DNA from: Oscillospiraceae bacterium
GTDB lineage: Bacteria; Bacillota; Clostridia; Oscillospirales; Oscillospiraceae
Direction: 5' to 3'
DNA: 60,173 bases
NCBI GenBank assembly: GCA_017432615.1
Contig: JAFRIV010000026.1
Location: 1 to 60,173, forward strand
This document shows positions 43,865-51,457 of the stretch, in pieces (within the stretch, counting starts at the first letter, position 1; every line of letters begins with the position of its first letter). The position numbers and the translations under genes are program-made. A model generated the notes under the pieces. The model was given only the letters and a program-made list of their open reading frames with translations, was not told where the DNA came from and did not search any database.

Positions 43865-44794
43865 TCAGTAGCCGAGTGTTTCAGCCAGCTTTTCGTATTC
43901 GAAAAACCAGCGCTCATATTCTCCGCTGTCCAGCACTTCGTTGATCACCCCGTTGACAAAAGCAATCAGCTCGGTCTCGCCCTTTCGTGCGGCAATTCTG
44001 TCGCCGTCATATTGCTCTTCCATCACAAATACAACATTCGGCACCAGCATCAGCCCGCACTTCGGATTATTATCCAGATAGATCTGAGCAGACATCTGAT
44101 CGACACAGCCGACGTCCACTTCACGTGCAGAAAGAGCTTCGTAGATATCCTGCACCTGTAAAACTCTGCGAAATTCACGGTAGTTGAATACGCGCTCTGC
44201 AAGCAGGGATTCCTGCAGAGAACCTCGCTGAGCGGCAAGGGCTTTGTCTTTCAGATCGGTAAGGGACCGGATACGATTCCGGTTCTCCTTGCGAATGATC
44301 AGCGTGCTGCCGGCGGATTCTCCGGAATAGTGATATGCCTTTGAAAATTCCGCTTTGGCTGCCCGCCCCGTCGTAAAGGTGAGAGCCGAGATGGCAAGAT
44401 CACAGGTGTTCTCCGCAACAGAGGAAAGCACCTGGGTAAAGTCCATCGGCACGATCTCCAGTTCCACCCCCATGCGTTCGGCAATCAGGCGGGCAAGTTC
44501 CATATCAGCCCCCACATATTGCGCCTGACCGGAGAGCGAAGGATCGATAAATTCCTGCGGGACAAAATAGGGCTCCGTGGCTACACGAAGCAGACCTTTT
44601 TCCCGGATGTAGCCCAGACGCCCGCCGGCATCTTCCGGAATGCCGGCGGTAATATCCATGGCGTCTTCGACAAATCCCCATTCGTTTTCATAAAAAACGG
44701 TTTCGTCGGCAAACACGAAAGAAGGGAAAAGGGCACAGAACAGCAGCACGGCAAGGAGACACAGCAAAACAGGTACTTTTACAGATTTCATCAT
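43865..44794 (-). CDS. Secreted family 3 solute-binding protein (amino-acid-binding type)
   Basis: The 309-residue protein has an SPase I signal (MMKSVKVPVLLCLLAVLLF...FVFA-DE, no lipobox) and an SBP_bac_3 domain: GLLRVATEPYFVPQEF, GADMELARLIAERMGVELEIVPMDFTQVL, CDLAISALTFTTGRAAKAEFSKAYHYS and LKDKALAAQRGSLQESL. Family members bind polar amino acids or act as periplasmic input domains of sensor kinases. About 30 residues rich in Glu (ENEWGFVEDAMDI) precede the domain. It is first in the operon with a strong promoter and no transporter genes. It is probably a soluble ligand-capturing partner of the HD-GYP receptor (inference). Confidence 0.87.
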   Translation of the reverse strand: MMKSVKVPVLLCLLAVLLFCALFPSFVFADETVFYENEWGFVEDAMDITAGIPEDAGGRLGYIREKGLLRVATEPYFVPQEFIDPSLSGQAQYVGADMELARLIAERMGVELEIVPMDFTQVLSSVAENTCDLAISALTFTTGRAAKAEFSKAYHYSGESAGSTLIIRKENRNRIRSLTDLKDKALAAQRGSLQESLLAERVFNYREFRRVLQVQDIYEALSAREVDVGCVDQMSAQIYLDNNPKCGLMLVPNVVFVMEEQYDGDRIAARKGETELIAFVNGVINEVLDSGEYERWFFEYEKLAETLGY

Positions 44795-44859
44795 GATGAT
44801 CTCCAGGTATACAAATTCTCGTAAGCGACTTAAAAACTGACAAATAAAAAGAAGAATAT

Positions 44860-44888
44860 ATTATATCAATCAGGAAAAAATCTTTCAA
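44860..44888 (-). promoter_or_regulatory. Promoter of the sensor operon
   Basis: Minus-strand TTGAAA, 17-bp spacer, perfect TATAAT, about 65 bases before the first ATG. Confidence 0.85.
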
Positions 44889-44989
44889 GAACAATCCAAC
44901 CTCAAAAAGATTACAAAAAAATACCGTTTTCAGGGCCTTGTTTTATCCGGAAATCTTTTCGAAATCTCACGTCGATTCGAATTGAATCC

Positions 44990-45018
44990 TTGCGTTTTAT
45001 CAATTGCCGTGGTAGAAT
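44990..45018 (+). promoter_or_regulatory. Promoter of the secreted LRR gene
   Basis: TTGCGT at 44990-44995 and TAGAAT at 45013-45018, 17-bp spacer, 57 bases before the ATG. The divergent 280-base intergenic region otherwise holds only the opposing sensor promoter. Confidence 0.62.
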
Positions 45019-45075
45019 AAAACAAATTTTTATTCTGGCCTATTTTTTTCCGTTACGGATTTACAGGAGGTCGTT

Positions 45076-45726
45076 ATGAAAAAGATCCTTTCCATATTGC
45101 TGGTAAGCGCATTGCTGCTGGCAATGTCTGTGTTCTCTTTTGCAGAAGAAACCGAAGTCGAGTATTCTTTTGAATTTCTTTCCGACACGGAGGCGGCTGT
45201 TTCGTCCTTCCTGGGGTGTGTGGAGTCCATCCATCTTCCCTCCAACGCGGGACACCGGTATGTCACGGCAGTCGGGGACGGCGCTTTTGAATTCGCTGAC
45301 ACGCTGGTTTACGTGAAGGTATCCAGCTATGTGAAGCAGATCGGGGATTATGCCTTTCACGGATGCACGTTCCTCCAGAAGATCGACCTCCCCCAGTCTG
45401 TTGAGACGGTAGGGAAGTATGCCTTCCAGAGCTGCACCAATCTGAAGGGCATTACGCTCCCGGAGGGGATCACTTCTCTGGAAGAGGGCACTTTCATGTT
45501 CTGCCCGGATCTTTCCGAGGTGAAGCTGCCTTCTACGCTGCAGAGCATCGGGGAGAATGCATTCGTGTTCTGCCTGGCACTGAAAGAGCTTTCCATTCCC
45601 GCATCGGTCACGGCGATTGCACCCGAAGCATTTGTTGACTGCCCCGACCTGACGCTCACCGTGGCGGATGGTTCCTACGCGATGGAATATGCCGAGGAAA
45701 ACGGCATTCCGTTTGTTGTTGCCTGA
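45076..45726 (+). CDS. Secreted BspA-type leucine-rich-repeat protein
   Basis: The 216-residue exported protein has a signal peptide (KKILSILLVSALLLAMSVFSFA-EE) and about five LRR_5 (BspA/TpLRR) repeats of about 23 residues: VGDGAFEFADTLVYVKVSSYVKQ, IGDYAFHGCTFLQKIDLPQSVET, VGKYAFQSCTNLKGITLPEGITS, LEEGTFMFCPDLSEVKLPSTLQS and IGENAFVFCLALKELSIPASVTA. It ends YAMEYAEENGIPFVVA, the usual cap of this family. There is no wall anchor, so it is probably released. Such proteins mediate adhesion or protein-protein contact. AGGAGGTCGTT precedes the ATG; a strong terminator follows. Confidence 0.9.
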   Translation: MKKILSILLVSALLLAMSVFSFAEETEVEYSFEFLSDTEAAVSSFLGCVESIHLPSNAGHRYVTAVGDGAFEFADTLVYVKVSSYVKQIGDYAFHGCTFLQKIDLPQSVETVGKYAFQSCTNLKGITLPEGITSLEEGTFMFCPDLSEVKLPSTLQSIGENAFVFCLALKELSIPASVTAIAPEAFVDCPDLTLTVADGSYAMEYAEENGIPFVVA

Positions 45727-45758
45727 AAAGCAGCGGGGGGCATTTGATTGCTGATCCA

Positions 45759-45797
45759 AGAGATCATGCTCTTCCGAAAGAGTATGATCTCTTTTTA
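45759..45797 (+). terminator. Terminator of the LRR gene
   Basis: A stem of about 16 bp (AAGAGATCATGCTCTT with AAGAGTATGATCTCTT, one mismatch) with a tight loop, followed by TTTTT. It excludes upstream starts for the next gene. Confidence 0.88.
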
Positions 45798-45815
45798 AGA
45801 AAGGGAGGTTTTACC

Positions 45816-46496
45816 TTGTTAACTGTCAAGGCATTGTTTGATCTGGAACATACCCTCGCAAAGGAGTATCTCTCTCAGTTTACCTATCCCTGGGAGGCGC
45901 TTAAAGGCATAAAAGATCTAATTCTGGCTCTCGGCTCGGAACTGGATCCCTATGCGTATACGGAAGTATCCGAGCATGTCTGGGTCCATCAGACGGCAAA
46001 GGTTTTTCCGAGTGCCTATCTCGGGGCACCCTGCATCATCGGGCCGGAGACGGAAGTCCGCCATTGCGCCTTTATCCGCGGAAGTGCGCTGGTGGGTGAA
46101 AACTGTGTCGTCGGCAATTCGGCAGAACTGAAAAATGTGATCCTTTTTGATCATGTTCAGACGCCGCACTATAATTACGTCGGGGATTCCATACTCGGCT
46201 ATTATTCACATATGGGTGCGGGGTCCATTACTTCCAACGTGAAATCGGACAAACAGCTGGTCGTTGTACATAACGGAGAAGAGCAAATCGAGACCGGCCT
46301 GAAAAAATTCGGCGCCATGCTCGGGGATTATGTGGAAGTCGGCTGCAATTCTGTTCTCAACCCGGGCACGGTGATCGGCAGGCACAGCAACATCTATCCG
46401 ACATCCTGCGTACGCGGGGTCGTGCCTGAAGGCAGCATCTTCAAAAACAACGGAACGATCGTGAAAAAGAAAGAGAAGGAAGCAATTTATGGGTAA
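45816..46496 (+). CDS. Left-handed beta-helix acyltransferase-like protein (GlmU C-domain type)
   Basis: The 226-residue hexapeptide-repeat protein starts LTVKALFDLEHTLAKEYLSQFTYPWEAL. Its LbetaH domain includes VWVHQTAKVFPSAYLGAPCIIGPETEVRHCAFIRGSALVG, GNSAELKNVILFDHVQTPHYNYVGDSILGYYSHMGAGSI and GDYVEVGCNSVLNPGTVIG. It resembles the C-terminal acetyltransferase half of GlmU but lacks a pyrophosphorylase domain. It overlaps glmM by 8 bases, so a role in UDP-GlcNAc supply is likely. I chose the TTG at 45816 because GGGAGG lies 7 bases upstream and the preceding codons form the terminator. Confidence 0.8.
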   Translation: MLTVKALFDLEHTLAKEYLSQFTYPWEALKGIKDLILALGSELDPYAYTEVSEHVWVHQTAKVFPSAYLGAPCIIGPETEVRHCAFIRGSALVGENCVVGNSAELKNVILFDHVQTPHYNYVGDSILGYYSHMGAGSITSNVKSDKQLVVVHNGEEQIETGLKKFGAMLGDYVEVGCNSVLNPGTVIGRHSNIYPTSCVRGVVPEGSIFKNNGTIVKKKEKEAIYG

Positions 46497-47835
46497 ATAT
46501 TTCGGTACGGACGGATTTCGGGGAGAGGCCAACAAGGGCCTCACCTATGAACATGCCATCAAAATCGGCAGATATCTGGGATGGTATTACGGCGCAAGGC
46601 TGGATAAAAAGGCAAAGGTCGTGATCGGAAAGGATACACGCCGCTCGTCCTACATGTTCGAGTATGCGCTGTGCACAGGACTGATGGCTTCCGGCGCAGA
46701 TGCTTACATTATGCATGTTACGACAACCCCCTCGGTCTCCTACATCTCCCGTGTGGATGACTTTGACTGCGGGATCATGATCTCGGCATCGCACAACCCT
46801 TACTATGATAACGGCATCAAACTGATCAACAGCAACGGAGAAAAAATGGACGAGGAGACGATCCTTCTTATTGAGGATTATCTTGACGGGAATCTGGAGA
46901 TCCCGGTGGCAGAAGGACAGGAGATCGGGAGGACTGTAGACTATGTGGCCGGCCGCAACCGCTATATCGGATATCTGATTTCCATGTCTAAATTCAGCTT
47001 TAAAAATATGCGTGTCGGGCTGGATACAGCCAACGGTGCCGCCTGGTCGATCGCAAAGGGCGTTTTTGATGCACTCGGAGCAAAGACCTATGTGATCAAT
47101 GATGAACCGGACGGGTTCAATATCAACCTGAACTGCGGCAGCACGCACATCGAGCGGCTGCAGAAGTTCGTGCTGGAAAACCATCTGGATATCGGGTTTG
47201 CTTACGACGGGGATGCCGACCGCTGCCTGTGCGTGGATGAAAAGGGCAATGTGATCACGGGGGATCATATCCTGTATATCTACGGCCTGTATATGAAGGA
47301 ACGCGGCAAACTGCTGAATAATACCGTCGTGACGACAGTCATGTCCAACTTCGGCCTTTACAAGGCACTCGATGCCGTCGGCATCGATTATGACAAGACA
47401 AAGGTCGGGGATAAATATGTTTATGAAAGCATGGTAAAGCACGGCCACCGCATCGGCGGAGAACAGTCCGGCCATATCATCTTTACCAAATATGCCACCA
47501 CCGGTGACGGGATCCTCACCTCCCTGAAGTTGATGGAAGTGATGCTGGCTAAGCGGAAGCCGATGAGCGAGCTCGCTGCCCCGGTAACCTTCTATCCGCA
47601 GGTGCTGAAGAACGTACGGGTCAAGAGTAAACCGGAGGCACAGAATGATCCGGATGTGCAGGCTGCCGTCAAAAAAGTGGAGGAAGCTTTAGGCGACAAC
47701 GGCCGTATTCTGGTACGGGAGAGCGGAACAGAGCCTGTCATACGTGTGATGGTTGAAGCGGATTCTGATGAGATCTGCGAAAAATATGTTGACAGCGTGA
47801 TCAAAGTGATCGGTCAAAAAGGTCATCTTGTCTGA
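46489..47835 (+). CDS. glmM: Phosphoglucosamine mutase
   Basis: The 448-residue enzyme converts glucosamine-6-P to glucosamine-1-P for peptidoglycan precursors. It has KYFGTDGFRGEANKGLT at the start, the phosphoserine loop GIMISASHNPYYDNGIK (about residues 95-110), the metal loop AYDGDADRCLCVD (about 240), the sugar loop GGEQSGHII (about 325) and the phosphate-binding RESGTEPVIRVMVEA (about 405). Length and motifs are complete. It is followed 21 bases later by nrdR. Confidence 0.94.
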   Translation: MGKYFGTDGFRGEANKGLTYEHAIKIGRYLGWYYGARLDKKAKVVIGKDTRRSSYMFEYALCTGLMASGADAYIMHVTTTPSVSYISRVDDFDCGIMISASHNPYYDNGIKLINSNGEKMDEETILLIEDYLDGNLEIPVAEGQEIGRTVDYVAGRNRYIGYLISMSKFSFKNMRVGLDTANGAAWSIAKGVFDALGAKTYVINDEPDGFNINLNCGSTHIERLQKFVLENHLDIGFAYDGDADRCLCVDEKGNVITGDHILYIYGLYMKERGKLLNNTVVTTVMSNFGLYKALDAVGIDYDKTKVGDKYVYESMVKHGHRIGGEQSGHIIFTKYATTGDGILTSLKLMEVMLAKRKPMSELAAPVTFYPQVLKNVRVKSKPEAQNDPDVQAAVKKVEEALGDNGRILVRESGTEPVIRVMVEADSDEICEKYVDSVIKVIGQKGHLV

Positions 47836-47856
47836 TAAAGAAAGGGGAACTGCGCT

Positions 47857-48321
47857 ATGAAATGCCCGTTTTGCGGTGCACCGGATTCAAAAGTGATCGA
47901 TTCTCGCCCGGCAGAAGAGGGGGCCACCATCCGCCGCCGGAGAGAATGCCTGTCCTGTAAAAAGCGTTTTACGACCTACGAGGTGGTAGAGAGAATGCCT
48001 CTGGTCATCATCAAACGCGACAACAGCCGTCAGTCGTATGACAGGGTAAAGCTGATCAACGGGATGGTACGTGCTTGTGAGAAACGCCCGGTATCCCTTG
48101 CACAGCTGGAACAGATCGCGGATGAGATCGAGCAGGATCTCCAGAGCAGGATAGAGCATGAAGTCCGGTCCAGCGAAATCGGCGAGATGGTCATGCAGCA
48201 CCTGAAGGATGTGGATGAAGTTGCCTATGTGCGCTTTGCCTCCGTTTACAGAAGCTTTAAAGATATCAATACCTTTATGGAAGAGCTTACCAAGCTTCTG
48301 AAAGAACCGGAAAAATCCTGA
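47857..48321 (+). CDS. nrdR: Transcriptional repressor NrdR
   Basis: The 154-residue repressor of ribonucleotide reductase genes. It has an N-terminal zinc ribbon ([18 protein letters not shown]...[16 protein letters not shown], four Cys) followed by an ATP-cone domain ([31 protein letters not shown]) that senses dATP/ATP. It is of normal length and ends by overlapping the next ATG by one base (TGATG). Confidence 0.98.
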   Translation: MKCPFCGAPDSKVIDSRPAEEGATIRRRRECLSCKKRFTTYEVVERMPLVIIKRDNSRQSYDRVKLINGMVRACEKRPVSLAQLEQIADEIEQDLQSRIEHEVRSSEIGEMVMQHLKDVDEVAYVRFASVYRSFKDINTFMEELTKLLKEPEKS

Positions 48322-48869
48322 TGAACTCGCAGCTGGAAAATGCGGTGCTGGTCCGTGATGATGTGGACCGGAAGATCCTTATTCTCTTTGTGCTGAACCA
48401 GCTTCCCGCACCGATCGATTCGGAACTGCTTTATGATGTGTGCTTCTGTGATGACGGGCTGGGATACTTTGATTATTCCGTCTGCCTGGAAGACCTGGTG
48501 CGTTCGGCCAATGTGAATGAACTGGATGATGAATATTCCATTACCGAAAAGGGAAGGCGCAATGCGGAAACCCTTTTGACGTCCCTCCCGTATTCTGTGC
48601 GCAATGCAGCCAAAAAGCGTATCGCCCCTGTGGCGGAGATGCTGTCCCGTTATCAGCTGATCACAACGGAATATGAGGAAAGGGAGAGCGGCACGGTGAT
48701 CCATCTGGGGCTGTCCGACGGGGAAGTCCGGCTCCTGGATATGAAGCTTTTCTGCGGCGATGAGACAACTGCCAGAAAAATCAAAAAGAATTTCCGGCGA
48801 GAGGCAGAAATGTATTACAATACGTTTCTCCATAGCCTCACTGCCGGAACCGGAAAGGATAAAACATGA
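48321..48869 (+). CDS. DUF4364 family protein
   Basis: The 182-residue cytoplasmic protein begins VLVRDDVDRKILILFVLNQLPAPIDSELLYDVCF, a winged-helix-like N-terminal half. The second part is an alpha/beta segment (YQLITTEYEERESGTVIHLGLSDGEVRLLDMKLF). It matches the DUF4364 family, widespread in Clostridia beside nrdR or translation genes and without a known function. It is coupled to both neighbours (1-base overlap with nrdR, 4-base with asnA). Possibly a PadR/MarR-like regulator. Confidence 0.85.
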   Translation: MNSQLENAVLVRDDVDRKILILFVLNQLPAPIDSELLYDVCFCDDGLGYFDYSVCLEDLVRSANVNELDDEYSITEKGRRNAETLLTSLPYSVRNAAKKRIAPVAEMLSRYQLITTEYEERESGTVIHLGLSDGEVRLLDMKLFCGDETTARKIKKNFRREAEMYYNTFLHSLTAGTGKDKT

Positions 48870-49879
48870 AAACAAAGATTCCTCAGAATTACCAGAGCTG
48901 TCTTTCAATTTATGATACGCAAAAGGCTATCGGCCTTCTGAAAAGGCTGTTTGAAGACGATCTTGCGGCAAAGCTGAATCTGTACCGCGTTTCGGCACCG
49001 CTGTTTGTTGCGGAGAACTCCGGCATTAATGATGACCTGAACGGATATGAGCGGCCTGTCTCTTTTGATATCCTGCATGCAGAGAGAAGGGCGGAAGTCG
49101 TACAGTCCCTGGCCAAATGGAAGCGTGTTGCCTTGAAGCGTTACGGCTTTTTCCCGGGGCGGGGGATCTACACCGATATGGATGCTATCCGGCGGGATGA
49201 GGACGTGCTGGATAATCTGCACTCGGTCTATGTTGACCAGTGGGATTGGGAAAAGATCATCCTCCCGGAAAACAGGAATCTGGACTACCTGAAGTCCACA
49301 GTAATGGACATTGTTGCGGCACTTTGCGACACGCAGAATACCATGCGCTCGATCTATCCCCAGCTGATGAAGCTGCCGGCTCTGGAGAGAAATGTTACTT
49401 TTATCACGGCACAGGAACTGGAAGACAGGTATCCCGGCATGACGCCGAAGGAAAGGGAAAATGCCTTTACGAAAGAGCATAAAACGGTTTTCATCATCGG
49501 CATCGGAGAAAAACTGAGGTCCGGCAAACCGCATGACGGCCGTGCACCCGACTATGATGACTGGCAGCTCAACGGCGATATCCTCTTCTGGTACGATCTG
49601 CTTGACTGTGCGATCGAGATCTCTTCCATGGGCATCCGTGTAGATCCTGCGTCTATGGACAGGCAGCTCACCATAGCCGGGTGTGATAACCGCCGTGAAC
49701 TGCCGTATCACAAGGCACTGCTCAACGGCGAATTGCCCCTTACGATCGGCGGCGGGATCGGGCAGTCCCGTGTTTCCATGCTGCTGCTGGGCAAAGCGCA
49801 CATCGGCGAAGTGCAGGCTTCTGTCTGGGACGAGGAGACGGAGACGACCTGTGCACGCGCAGGAGTCAATCTTCTCTGA
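48866..49879 (+). CDS. asnA: Aspartate--ammonia ligase
   Basis: The 337-residue enzyme makes asparagine from aspartate, ammonia and ATP. It has a class II aminoacyl-tRNA-synthetase-like fold: LFVAENSGINDDLNGYERPVSFDI (about 48-70), VQSLAKWKRVALKRYGF, GRGIYTDMDAIRRDE (about 100), YVDQWDWEKII, and the C-terminal GGGIGQSRVSMLLLGKAHIGEVQ. All hallmarks of AsnA are present. It closes the acyltransferase-glmM-nrdR-DUF4364-asnA run. Confidence 0.96.
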   Translation: MKTKIPQNYQSCLSIYDTQKAIGLLKRLFEDDLAAKLNLYRVSAPLFVAENSGINDDLNGYERPVSFDILHAERRAEVVQSLAKWKRVALKRYGFFPGRGIYTDMDAIRRDEDVLDNLHSVYVDQWDWEKIILPENRNLDYLKSTVMDIVAALCDTQNTMRSIYPQLMKLPALERNVTFITAQELEDRYPGMTPKERENAFTKEHKTVFIIGIGEKLRSGKPHDGRAPDYDDWQLNGDILFWYDLLDCAIEISSMGIRVDPASMDRQLTIAGCDNRRELPYHKALLNGELPLTIGGGIGQSRVSMLLLGKAHIGEVQASVWDEETETTCARAGVNLL

Positions 49880-49928
49880 TAACTCTTGTTATTTCACAAT
49901 TATTTAACCTTTTCGCTGCTGAAACAGG

Positions 49929-49934
49929 TATAAT
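49929..49934 (+). promoter_or_regulatory. -10 box of the response-regulator gene
   Basis: A perfect TATAAT lies 47 bases before the ATG. The best -35 (TTAACC, 19 bp away) is poor, which suggests an activator-dependent promoter. Confidence 0.5.
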
Positions 49935-49981
49935 AAAACTATACAACTATGAAGTAGCTGAGTAAGGAGGGTAAATACAGT

Positions 49982-50665
49982 ATGAGTAAGAGAGCGCTTG
50001 TCGTAGAAGACGATGCCAATATTGCGGAATTGCTCCGCCTGTATCTCGGAAAAGACGGGTTTGACGTCATGATTACCGGAGACGGATCCCGTGCCGAGTC
50101 CACTTTTGATCTTTTCTCACCGGATGTCGTGCTCCTGGATATCATGCTTCCCGGGAAGGACGGCTGGCAGATCTGCCGGGATATCCGTAAAAAGTCTTCT
50201 GTTCCCATCATTATGCTGACGGCAAAAGGGGAGACGACGGATAAGATCAACGGTCTGGAAATCGGTGCGGATGACTATGTAACAAAGCCTTTCGATGTGA
50301 AGGAACTTCTGGCCAGGATCCATGCCGTCATGCGCAGGACGGATGCGGATGCCCCTGTAGAGAAAAAGCTCACCTTTGATAAGCTGATCGTCAATCTGGA
50401 TTCTTATGAACTGATCGTAAACGGGCAAAAGGTGGATTGCCCGCCGAAAGAGATGGAACTGCTGTATCATCTGGCTTCTTCTCCCAACCGCGTCTTTACA
50501 AGGAATCAGCTGCTGGATGAAGTATGGGGATTTGACTATTTCGGGGATTCCCGCACGGTGGATGTCCACGTCAAACGTCTCCGTGAAAAGCTGGAAGGCG
50601 TTTCTGAAAAATGGTGTCTTAAGACGGTTTGGGGCGTTGGTTACAAGTTCGAGGTTACAGAATAA
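49982..50665 (+). CDS. OmpR/PhoB-family response regulator (orphan)
   Basis: The 227-residue regulator. Receiver domain 1-120: VVEDDANIAELL (acidic pair), phosphoacceptor Asp in VVLLDIMLPGKDG (about 53), TAKGET (Thr about 80) and DYVTKPFDVKELLARI (Lys about 103). The C-terminal winged-helix DNA-binding domain runs from about 130, with LLYHLASSPNRVFTRNQLLDEVWG and SRTVDVHVKRLREKL. All phosphorelay residues are intact. AAGGAGGGTAAATACAGT precedes the ATG. No histidine kinase follows; the next gene is convergent gtrA. Confidence 0.94.
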   Translation: MSKRALVVEDDANIAELLRLYLGKDGFDVMITGDGSRAESTFDLFSPDVVLLDIMLPGKDGWQICRDIRKKSSVPIIMLTAKGETTDKINGLEIGADDYVTKPFDVKELLARIHAVMRRTDADAPVEKKLTFDKLIVNLDSYELIVNGQKVDCPPKEMELLYHLASSPNRVFTRNQLLDEVWGFDYFGDSRTVDVHVKRLREKLEGVSEKWCLKTVWGVGYKFEVTE

Positions 50666-50682
50666 CTGGTATAAAGGTTAAA

Positions 50683-50733
50683 AAACTGTCGGAGTCCTGT
50701 GGTCATTTTCAGATCACAGGGCTCCGGCAGTTT
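50683..50733. terminator. Bidirectional terminator overlapping the gtrA stop
   Basis: A long, nearly perfect stem of about 22 bp (AAACTGTCGGAG... pairing with ...CTCCGGCAGTTT) with TTTTCA in the loop. The right arm includes the last six codons of gtrA. A- and T-runs flank it. Confidence 0.8.
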
Positions 50734-51169
50734 GCCGTCTTTCCCGGCGGAAGATCAGCAGCTTCGAGAGGATAAAATTGATATTTACGCCTATCATGCC
50801 CACGATCAGGGTGGAAAGGAAGATGTTGATGCCCAGGATGCCGGTGAGCATCATATTCATCAGCCAGCCGAGGATCCACACGGCAGCACGTGAGCCGGTA
50901 AACTTCATCAGTTCTTCCCAAATGTGCGGGTTTCTGCTGTGAAATACCCATTTCCGGTTGGCAGGGTAGCCATAAGCAATTGCTGCGATGTTCTCGACTA
51001 CCGAAAGAATGGTGTTCTGTGCCGGCGTCGGGAATGCCGTTCCGCTGAAGAAAAACAGGTTCCATAGATATTTGCAGCCCCACGCTGCTGCAGTGGTCCC
51101 GCCTCCGACAAGGATATAGACAAAGAGTTCACGGTGTTTCAGCCAGAGCGCTTTTATTTTTTCCGTCAT
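50714..51169 (-). CDS. GtrA-family membrane protein
   Basis: The 151-residue protein has four membrane helices. ELFVYILVGGGTTAAAWGCKYLW forms helix 1; NTILSVVENIAAIAYGYPANRKWVF leads into the conserved basic NRKWVF junction; GSRAAVWILGWLMNMML and FLSTLIVGMIGVNINFILSKLLIFRR follow. GtrA proteins are thought to flip or support transfer of polyprenyl-linked sugars in surface polysaccharide or teichoic-acid glycosylation. No glycosyltransferase is adjacent. Confidence 0.9.
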   Translation of the reverse strand: MTEKIKALWLKHRELFVYILVGGGTTAAAWGCKYLWNLFFFSGTAFPTPAQNTILSVVENIAAIAYGYPANRKWVFHSRNPHIWEELMKFTGSRAAVWILGWLMNMMLTGILGINIFLSTLIVGMIGVNINFILSKLLIFRRERRQTAGAL

Positions 51170-51367
51170 CCCGGATCACCTTCTTTCTGACGATTTCTGT
51201 GTGATACGATAGAATTATACGCGAACTGCTGTCACAGAAATGTCACAGGGACAGGAGCGCATGCAACAGAATTCCCAAATCATCTATTTGTGCTGAAAAG
51301 TGAAGAAAAAGTGATTACAGATTAATTACAAAAAGACAAAAATTGATTATACACTGACAGAAAATAC

Positions 51368-51396
51368 TTGCATTTTGTATTGGGCTCCATTATAAT
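51368..51396 (+). promoter_or_regulatory. Promoter of the secreted unknown gene
   Basis: TTGCAT at 51368-51373, 17-bp spacer, TATAAT at 51391-51396, 62 bases before the ATG. The rest of the 51170-51457 spacer shows nothing else I can identify. Confidence 0.8.
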
Positions 51397-51457
51397 GACA
51401 CAAATATTCTGCTAAAAGGAGCTGACAGGGATCCTTATTCGGAGAGAGGAGAAGGTT

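Noticed and set aside
49982-51169. Two-component pair (response regulator plus kinase)
   Set aside because: The gene after the regulator is convergent and encodes a four-helix GtrA protein, not a kinase.
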